A DNA stretch of 64,000 nucleotides, taken from NCBI RefSeq assembly GCF_000463155.2, contig NZ_AWFZ01000030.1:197596-261595 (forward strand), in the 5' to 3' direction. How positions within the stretch are numbered: position 1 is the stretch's first letter; every line of letters begins with the position of its first letter. Below the pieces are notes generated by a model. It made no database searches. It saw only the letters and a program-made list of their open reading frames with translations, and was not told the origin of the DNA. The DNA is from Siccibacter turicensis LMG 23730. GTDB taxonomy: Bacteria; Pseudomonadota; Gammaproteobacteria; Enterobacterales; Enterobacteriaceae. Positions 58,451 to 64,000 of this stretch are shown piece after piece. The translations under genes were made by a program, and so were the position numbers.

Positions 58451-59050
58451 ATGAGCCAGAGCCATTTTTTTGCCTATCTTTCCCGTCTTAAACTGATTAA
58501 CCGCTGGCCGCTGATGCGCAATGTCCGTACGGAGAATGTCTCCGAACACAGCCTTCAGGTCGCGATGGTTGCTCACGCCCTGGCCGTTATAAAAAACCGC
58601 AAATTTGCCGGAACGGTAAACGCCGAGCGCATCGCGCTGCTCGCCATGTATCACGACGCCAGCGAAGTGCTGACCGGTGACCTGCCGACGCCGGTGAAGT
58701 ATTTCAACAGCCAGATCGCTCAGGAATACAAAGCCATCGAAAAGATTGCCCAGCAGAAGCTGGTGGATATGGTACCCGACGAGCTGCGCGACCTGTTTGC
58801 CCCCCTTATCGATGAGCATCACTACAGCGCAGAGGAAAAAGCGCTGGTGAAACAGGCAGACGCCCTGTGCGCCTATCTCAAGTGCCTGGAGGAGCTGTCA
58901 GCCGGGAATAACGAGTTTCTGCTGGCGAAAACCCGCCTGGAAAAGACGCTTGCCTCGCGCCGTAGCCCGGAGATGGATTACTTTATGGAGGTCTTCGTGC
59001 CGAGCTTTCATTTGTCGCTGGATGAGATCAGCCAGGACTCAGCCCTTTAA
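58451..59050 (+). CDS. yfbR: 5'-Deoxynucleotidase YfbR
   Basis: 199 residues, the E. coli length, from [14 protein letters not shown]; the longer open frame overlaps alaA and is rejected. HD-domain phosphohydrolase, dNMP-specific: His in '[16 protein letters not shown]', the HD pair in '[15 protein letters not shown]', and a last Asp in '[14 protein letters not shown]'. Residues that select deoxyribose over ribose (Trp19 in '[15 protein letters not shown]') are kept. In E. coli it serves dCTP-to-dUMP thymidine synthesis bypass. Confidence 0.96.
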   Translation: MSQSHFFAYLSRLKLINRWPLMRNVRTENVSEHSLQVAMVAHALAVIKNRKFAGTVNAERIALLAMYHDASEVLTGDLPTPVKYFNSQIAQEYKAIEKIAQQKLVDMVPDELRDLFAPLIDEHHYSAEEKALVKQADALCAYLKCLEELSAGNNEFLLAKTRLEKTLASRRSPEMDYFMEVFVPSFHLSLDEISQDSAL

Positions 59051-59056
59051 CGTGCC

Positions 59057-59076
59057 GGGGCGCGCGATCGCGCCCC
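59057..59076. terminator. Hairpin between yfbR and yfbS
   Basis: Perfect GGGGCGCG / CGCGCCCC stem with CGAT loop, between convergent stops. It lacks a U-run, so probably only partial termination. Confidence 0.55.
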
Positions 59077-59088
59077 TTAACCTCGGGA

Positions 59089-60921
59089 TCAGAACGGGAA
59101 CAGCAGCGGGATGGTAACCACGCTGACCACCATCACGATGAACGTGAACGGTACGCCGATTTTCACGAAATCACTGAATCGGTAGTTACCCGGCGCCAGC
59201 ACCAAGGTGTTCACCGGGGAGGAGACCGGCGTCATAAAGGCCGCTGACGCCGCCATCGCCACCACCATGGCAAACGGATAGGGTGAGACGCCCATGGATT
59301 TCGCCGCAGCCAGCGCAATCGGCGCCATCAGCACCGCGGTAGCGGTATTAGAGATAAACAGCCCGATGGCGGCACACATCATAAACAGGCAGATCAGCAT
59401 GCCGTACGGCCCATAGCCGCCGCCAATATCCATCAGCCCCCGCACAATCAGATCCACACCGCCGGTTTTTTGTAGCGCCTGCGCAAACGGCATCATGCCG
59501 ACAATCAGTATGATGCTCGGCCAGTGAATCGCCCGGTAGGCGCTCTCCACCGAGACACAGCGGAACTTGCCCATCAGTAGACACGCGATGATCGCCGCAA
59601 TCGGGTTGGGTATTTCATCGGTGAGCATCAGGGCCACCATCAGCACCAGGCAAAACAGCGCGTGCGGCGCCTGACTGTGCGCCGGAGAGGCATCGCTCTC
59701 CTCCACCGGCAGGTTAAGCACCAGGAAGTTGCGGTTGTGCAGGCCAAGCTGGGTGATGCGCTTCCAGTTGCCCACCACCAGCAGAATGTCGCCGAGCTGG
59801 AGCGGCTCATCCGCCACATCCCCTTCAAAGGCGACGCCCTCCCGGCGTAGCCCAACCACGTTCAGCCCATAGCGGGTACGAAACCCGATATCGCGCACGC
59901 TTTTGCCGGTCAGCTCCGACTCCGGCACCAGCGATACCTCTGCCATCCCGACGTCCAGCGCCCGGTCGGAGAAATACTCGCCGCGCAGCACCATGGGTTC
60001 CAGCAGCTGCTCGCTGCAAAACTGGCGCAGATCGACGTCGGAGGCGGACATATCAATCAGCAGCACGTCGCGCTCGCGAAACTCGGTGACGCCCTGCGGA
60101 TCCACCATCACCCGTCGGAAGTGCCGCCAGCGCTCCACGCCGATGACGTTAGCTCCGTAGCGCTCGCGCAGCTTGAGATCGTCGAGCCGGCGTCCGATCA
60201 TCGGCGAACCGTGACGCAGCGCCAGACGCCGTGCGCGACCGGCCAGATGATAGGTTTTGATCAGCGAGCGAAACGTGGGCCGTTTCCAGTCGTCACCCTG
60301 CTGGGTTTCACTGCGGCCGGCAAGCGCGGAGCGCGCCACCAGCATATAGAGGATGCCGAGGATCAGCACCAGCACGCCGAGCGGCGTCACGCTGAAGAAG
60401 TGAAAACCCTCTAGCCCTTCGCGCACCAGTTCACTGTGCACCACCAGGTTCGGCGGCGTCGCCACCAGGGTCATCATGCCGCTGATAAGTCCGGCGAAGC
60501 TGAGCGGCATCAGGAGCCGTGCCGGCGAGATCTTCATGCGCAGCGACACGCCCAGCACCACCGGGATAAAAATCGCCACCACGCCGGTTGAGCTCATGAA
60601 CGCCCCCAGCCCGGCGACGGTCAGCATCAACAGCACCAGCATTTTGGTTTCGCTGTTGCCGGCGACCTGCATCAGCCAGGCGCCCATTTTGGTGGCCACG
60701 CCGGTGCGTACCAGCCCGTCGCCGATAATAAACAGCGCCGCGATAAGGATAACGTTAGGATCGCTGAAGCCGGCAAACGCTTCGCTCAGCGTCAGCGTCC
60801 CGCTGAGCACAAAGGCGATAATCACCAGCAGCGCTACCGCGTCCATCCGTACTTTTCCGGTGGCAAACAGCACCACGGCGATAAAAAGAAGCGTCAGAAC
60901 CCAAATCAATTCACTGTTCAC
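59089..60921 (-). CDS. yfbS: YfbS, SLC13/ArsB-like transporter with two TrkA-C domains
   Basis: 610 residues if translation starts at the GTG (60921) reading [12 protein letters not shown]; this gives the E. coli length and an AGGGA lies seven bases upstream. Two blocks of about five TM helices ('[17 protein letters not shown]' re-entrant motif; '[17 protein letters not shown]', '[17 protein letters not shown]' mirror motif) flank two cytosolic RCK-C/TrkA-C domains (~210-390). Substrate unknown; the family carries divalent anions. Confidence 0.93.
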   Translation of the reverse strand: MNSELIWVLTLLFIAVVLFATGKVRMDAVALLVIIAFVLSGTLTLSEAFAGFSDPNVILIAALFIIGDGLVRTGVATKMGAWLMQVAGNSETKMLVLLMLTVAGLGAFMSSTGVVAIFIPVVLGVSLRMKISPARLLMPLSFAGLISGMMTLVATPPNLVVHSELVREGLEGFHFFSVTPLGVLVLILGILYMLVARSALAGRSETQQGDDWKRPTFRSLIKTYHLAGRARRLALRHGSPMIGRRLDDLKLRERYGANVIGVERWRHFRRVMVDPQGVTEFRERDVLLIDMSASDVDLRQFCSEQLLEPMVLRGEYFSDRALDVGMAEVSLVPESELTGKSVRDIGFRTRYGLNVVGLRREGVAFEGDVADEPLQLGDILLVVGNWKRITQLGLHNRNFLVLNLPVEESDASPAHSQAPHALFCLVLMVALMLTDEIPNPIAAIIACLLMGKFRCVSVESAYRAIHWPSIILIVGMMPFAQALQKTGGVDLIVRGLMDIGGGYGPYGMLICLFMMCAAIGLFISNTATAVLMAPIALAAAKSMGVSPYPFAMVVAMAASAAFMTPVSSPVNTLVLAPGNYRFSDFVKIGVPFTFIVMVVSVVTIPLLFPF

Positions 60922-60960
60922 ATCATGTCCCTGAAGAGTAAACCTGCGAAAAGCGTGCCA

Positions 60961-60985
60961 TAAAAAAGCCCCGACGGTGCGGGGC
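60961..60985 (-). terminator. hxpA terminator
   Basis: GCCCCG / CGGGGC stem, six-base loop, and a U-run (AAAAAA on the plus strand) on its minus-strand 3' side, ~34 bases past the hxpA stop and before the yfbS start. Confidence 0.85.
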
Positions 60986-61018
60986 CAGGTCATATCTGAG
61001 GCATTTTTTCCGGTACGT

Positions 61019-61678
61019 TCAGCGTTTTTTGCCGATCGTAACCACGCCATCCGGGCCTTTTTCAACGGTCAGCTGTTCCAGGCTGGTCAACACGAGATCG
61101 ACCTCATCGAGGCGTGGCGTATCTGCCGGGGCGTTAACGGCAATCACGCGGCACTTCGCATTCAGGCCCGCATGCACACCGGCCGGGGCATCCTCAACCA
61201 CAACACACGCTTCCGGCGCCAGCCCGAGCAGCTCCGCGCCCAGCAGGTAAGCATCCGGCTCAGGCTTGCCGCGCGTCACGCGCTCTGCGGTGACAAACAC
61301 TTCCGGCAACGGCAGCCCGGTCGCTTCACGGCGCGCAGAGGCGACCGGCAGCGAGCCGGAGGTGACGATGCCCCAGGGAATGCCCGCTTCATTGAGATGC
61401 GTCAGCATGGCCAGCGCGCCCGGCAGGGCAACGATACCCTCGGTATCGCTGGCCTCAATCTGTTCGAGACGGGTGAACTCGGCGGCAATCTCATCCTCGC
61501 TGCGCCCTTTCATAAAGTGGCGCAGCGAGGTGATAGCCTGTTTGCCATGAATGAAGCCGAGCACCTCGTCGTGGGCGATGCCAAAACGGTCGGCCCAGTT
61601 GCACCAGGCGCGCTCTACGGCTGGCAGGGAGTCCACCAGCGTACCATCAAGATCGAACAGAAAGCCTTTACACTTCAA
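61019..61678 (-). CDS. hxpA: HAD-family sugar phosphatase HxpA (YfbT)
   Basis: 219 residues if it starts at the TTG (61678, [17 protein letters not shown]), where the E. coli protein starts ([12 protein letters not shown]). A GGAGG sits five bases upstream; starts further back would run into yfbU. HAD motifs: I '[13 protein letters not shown]', II 'IVTSGS', III '[12 protein letters not shown]', IV 'VVEDAPAG'. Phosphatase on hexose/sugar alcohol phosphates in E. coli. It lies 13 bases after yfbU. Confidence 0.93.
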   Translation of the reverse strand: MKCKGFLFDLDGTLVDSLPAVERAWCNWADRFGIAHDEVLGFIHGKQAITSLRHFMKGRSEDEIAAEFTRLEQIEASDTEGIVALPGALAMLTHLNEAGIPWGIVTSGSLPVASARREATGLPLPEVFVTAERVTRGKPEPDAYLLGAELLGLAPEACVVVEDAPAGVHAGLNAKCRVIAVNAPADTPRLDEVDLVLTSLEQLTVEKGPDGVVTIGKKR

Positions 61679-61691
61679 AACTGCCTCCAGG

Positions 61692-62204
<513 letters not shown>

Positions 62205-62261
62205 TCAAAAATGGATACTGCCGCTACTCTGCCTGTTTTTACGGATATGACTTTTGATCAA

Positions 62262-62717
62262 TTACAAGTCATCAAGAAATGTTTTATCAAGTTGCGTAAA
62301 AGCACGTTTTAGGGTGTCGGCCAGCGCCTGATAGTCCGGCTTGCCTTCCACCGGGGTCAGAGCCTGCCCCGCTTCCTGAAGCTTACCGCGCACTTCATAG
62401 AACCAGTTGAGGATGCCGGGAGGTAACGGCGTTACCGAGCGTTTGCCGAGCCACCATAGCCCCTGCAACGGCAGGCTCAACGCAAACAGCGCGGTCGCCA
62501 CCGCCGGGCCAAGCTGGCCGCCAAGCGCAATCTGCCATGTCAGGGTGAACACCGCCAGCGGGGGCATGAAGCGGATGGCGTATCGGGTGGCGCGGATAAC
62601 GCGGTTTTCAACAAATACCGGCGCGAGGCGTTTGTCACTCGGCCACGTCTTTGCGTAGTGTTGTCCCCGGCGAAACAGACTAAAAAAGCTGACCGGGCTA
62701 TTTTCAGGTGTCGACAT
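62262..62717 (-). CDS. yfbV: Inner membrane protein YfbV
   Basis: 151 residues, the E. coli length. UPF0208 family with two TM helices (~45-65 and 70-90) and a cytoplasmic tail. E. coli YfbV is linked to chromosome Ter macrodomain insulation. It is divergent from ackA. Confidence 0.94.
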   Translation of the reverse strand: MSTPENSPVSFFSLFRRGQHYAKTWPSDKRLAPVFVENRVIRATRYAIRFMPPLAVFTLTWQIALGGQLGPAVATALFALSLPLQGLWWLGKRSVTPLPPGILNWFYEVRGKLQEAGQALTPVEGKPDYQALADTLKRAFTQLDKTFLDDL

Positions 62718-63049
62718 GGCTTACCTCAACTTCACGAATAAAAAATAAAATTTTTGTGCAAAACAACAACTGGTAATGACAACGTTCAAAATATTTTGTC
62801 ATACCATAACCCGATCGGGTATCCTTTGCGGGCCTTTCTGGCACCCGATATAAAACCGTGCGCGGTAAAATTTTTTGCGTTTTCGTCATGGCCTACATTG
62901 CGGGCAAATATGGCGTAAACTCTGTTTATTTATTCGCCATGTCATATTTGCACCTGGCATGACGTTAATCATAAATGTCGGCACCGCGTTGCGCTACGCT
63001 ACGAGACTCGCTGACGTTTTTTTAGCCACGTTTAATAGTAGGTACTTCC
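62718..63049. other. yfbV-ackA divergent region
   Basis: 332 bases holding the promoters of yfbV and ackA-pta. It is AT-rich in the middle (62740-62880). The ackA Shine-Dalgarno is a short TAGGT seven bases before the ATG. I found no perfect FNR or ArcA site by eye. Confidence 0.45.
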
Positions 63050-64000
63050 ATGTCGAGTAAGTTAGTTCTGGTTCTGAACTGCGGTAGCTCCTCACTGAAA
63101 TTCGCCATCATTGATGCCGTAAACGGTGAAGAGTACATCTCTGGTTTAGCCGAGTGTTTCCATCTTCCAGAAGCGCGTATCAAATGGAAAATGGATGGCG
63201 CTAAAGAGGAAGCGGCTCTGGGTGCAGGCGCTGCGCACAGTGAAGCGCTGAACTTCATCGTTAATACCATTCTGGCACAAAAACCGGAGTTGTCCGCACA
63301 GCTGACCGCTATCGGTCACCGCATCGTTCACGGTGGTGAGAAATACACCCGCTCTGTAGTGATCGACGAAACCGTGATTCAGGGTATCAAAGAATCCGCG
63401 TCTTTTGCACCACTGCACAACCCGGCTCACCTGATCGGTATCGCTGAAGCGCTGAAATCCTTCCCGAATCTGAAAGACAAAAACGTTGCCGTATTCGACA
63501 CCGCGTTCCACCAGACCATGCCGGAAGAGTCTTACCTCTACGCTCTGCCGTACAAACTGTACAAAGAGCACGGCGTTCGTCGCTACGGCGCGCACGGCAC
63601 CAGCCACTTCTATGTGACCCAGGAAGCGGCAAAAATGCTGAACAAGCCGGTTGATGAAGTCAACATCATCACCTGCCACCTGGGCAACGGCGGTTCAGTG
63701 TCTGCTATCCGTAACGGTAAGTGCGTGGATACCTCCATGGGTCTGACCCCGCTGGAAGGCCTGGTCATGGGTACGCGCTCTGGCGATATCGACCCGGCAA
63801 TCATTTTCCACCTGCACGACACCCTGGGCATGAGCGTTGACGACATCAACAAAATGCTGACCAAAGAATCCGGCCTGCTGGGTCTGACCGAAGTCACCAG
63901 CGACTGCCGCTACGTTGAAGATAACTACGCTACCAAAGAAGACGCGAAGCGCGCGATGGACGTTTACTGCCACCGCCTGGCGAAATACATCGGCTCCTAC
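63050..64000 (+). CDS. ackA: Acetate kinase AckA, N-terminal part (cut by window end)
   Basis: The first 317 codons are present with no stop; E. coli AckA has 400. Interconverts acetyl phosphate and acetate with ADP/ATP. ASKHA-fold motifs are clear: phosphate-1 '[13 protein letters not shown]', catalytic Asp in '[19 protein letters not shown]', His in '[11 protein letters not shown]' and '[15 protein letters not shown]'. pta should follow beyond the window. Codon bias suggests high expression. Confidence 0.98.
   Translation, partial: MSSKLVLVLNCGSSSLKFAIIDAVNGEEYISGLAECFHLPEARIKWKMDGAKEEAALGAGAAHSEALNFIVNTILAQKPELSAQLTAIGHRIVHGGEKYTRSVVIDETVIQGIKESASFAPLHNPAHLIGIAEALKSFPNLKDKNVAVFDTAFHQTMPEESYLYALPYKLYKEHGVRRYGAHGTSHFYVTQEAAKMLNKPVDEVNIITCHLGNGGSVSAIRNGKCVDTSMGLTPLEGLVMGTRSGDIDPAIIFHLHDTLGMSVDDINKMLTKESGLLGLTEVTSDCRYVEDNYATKEDAKRAMDVYCHRLAKYIGSY

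Overview
The window is an unbroken stretch of chromosome from a member of the Enterobacteriaceae. It is GC-rich and almost every protein has a clear Escherichia coli counterpart in largely E. coli-like order: yojI-alkB-ada-apbE-ompC/micF-rcsDB-rcsC-gyrA-ubiG-nrdAB-yfaE-glpT-yfaY-yfaZ, then menEC BHD-elaB-elaA-rbn-nuoN..A-lrhA-alaA-yfbR-yfbS-hxpA-yfbU-yfbV-ackA. It is not Escherichia: GyrA residue 83 is Thr, and several E. coli blocks are missing or replaced. I recall Thr83 as the wild-type state of some Klebsiella and Citrobacter relatives, and the layout fits a Klebsiella/Enterobacter/Kosakonia-like genome. I cannot fix the species. I see no IS element, prophage, CRISPR array, tRNA or rRNA, and every complete gene looks intact.

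Layout. 0-5 kb: end of a SulP transporter, a peptide exporter (yojI), the alkylation repair pair ada-alkB (overlapping by one base) and the flavin transferase apbE. 5-13 kb: the porin ompC with the divergent antisense RNA micF, then the Rcs envelope-stress phosphorelay (rcsD-rcsB facing rcsC). 13-21 kb: gyrA, ubiG and the aerobic ribonucleotide reductase cluster nrdA-nrdB-yfaE, preceded by two perfect DnaA boxes and a probable pair of NrdR boxes. 21-25 kb: glpT, yfaY and yfaZ. Here glpT lacks glpQ and the divergent glpABC.

25-31.7 kb is the main accessory block: a clade 3 catalase (katA) and a tricarboxylate uptake system with its two-component regulator (tctED, divergent tctCBA). It sits where E. 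coli carries nudI, the arn operon and pmrD. 31.7-39.3 kb: the menaquinone operon menDHBCE with four consecutive overlaps but without menF, then elaB, elaA and rbn. 39.3-54.6 kb: all 13 genes of NADH:quinone oxidoreductase (nuoA-N, nuoC and nuoD fused). 55-64 kb: the LysR regulator lrhA between two long non-coding stretches, alaA, yfbR, yfbS, hxpA, yfbU, yfbV and the start of ackA.

The genes join up functionally: Nuo feeds electrons into quinones made by ubiG and the men enzymes; LrhA (next to nuo) and RcsB are linked regulators in E. coli; MicF and OmpC balance outer-membrane permeability. I found no convincing previously undescribed system. The most interesting points are gene losses and replacements (menF, glpQ/glpABC, arn), a recurrent palindromic repeat family, and some regulatory details.
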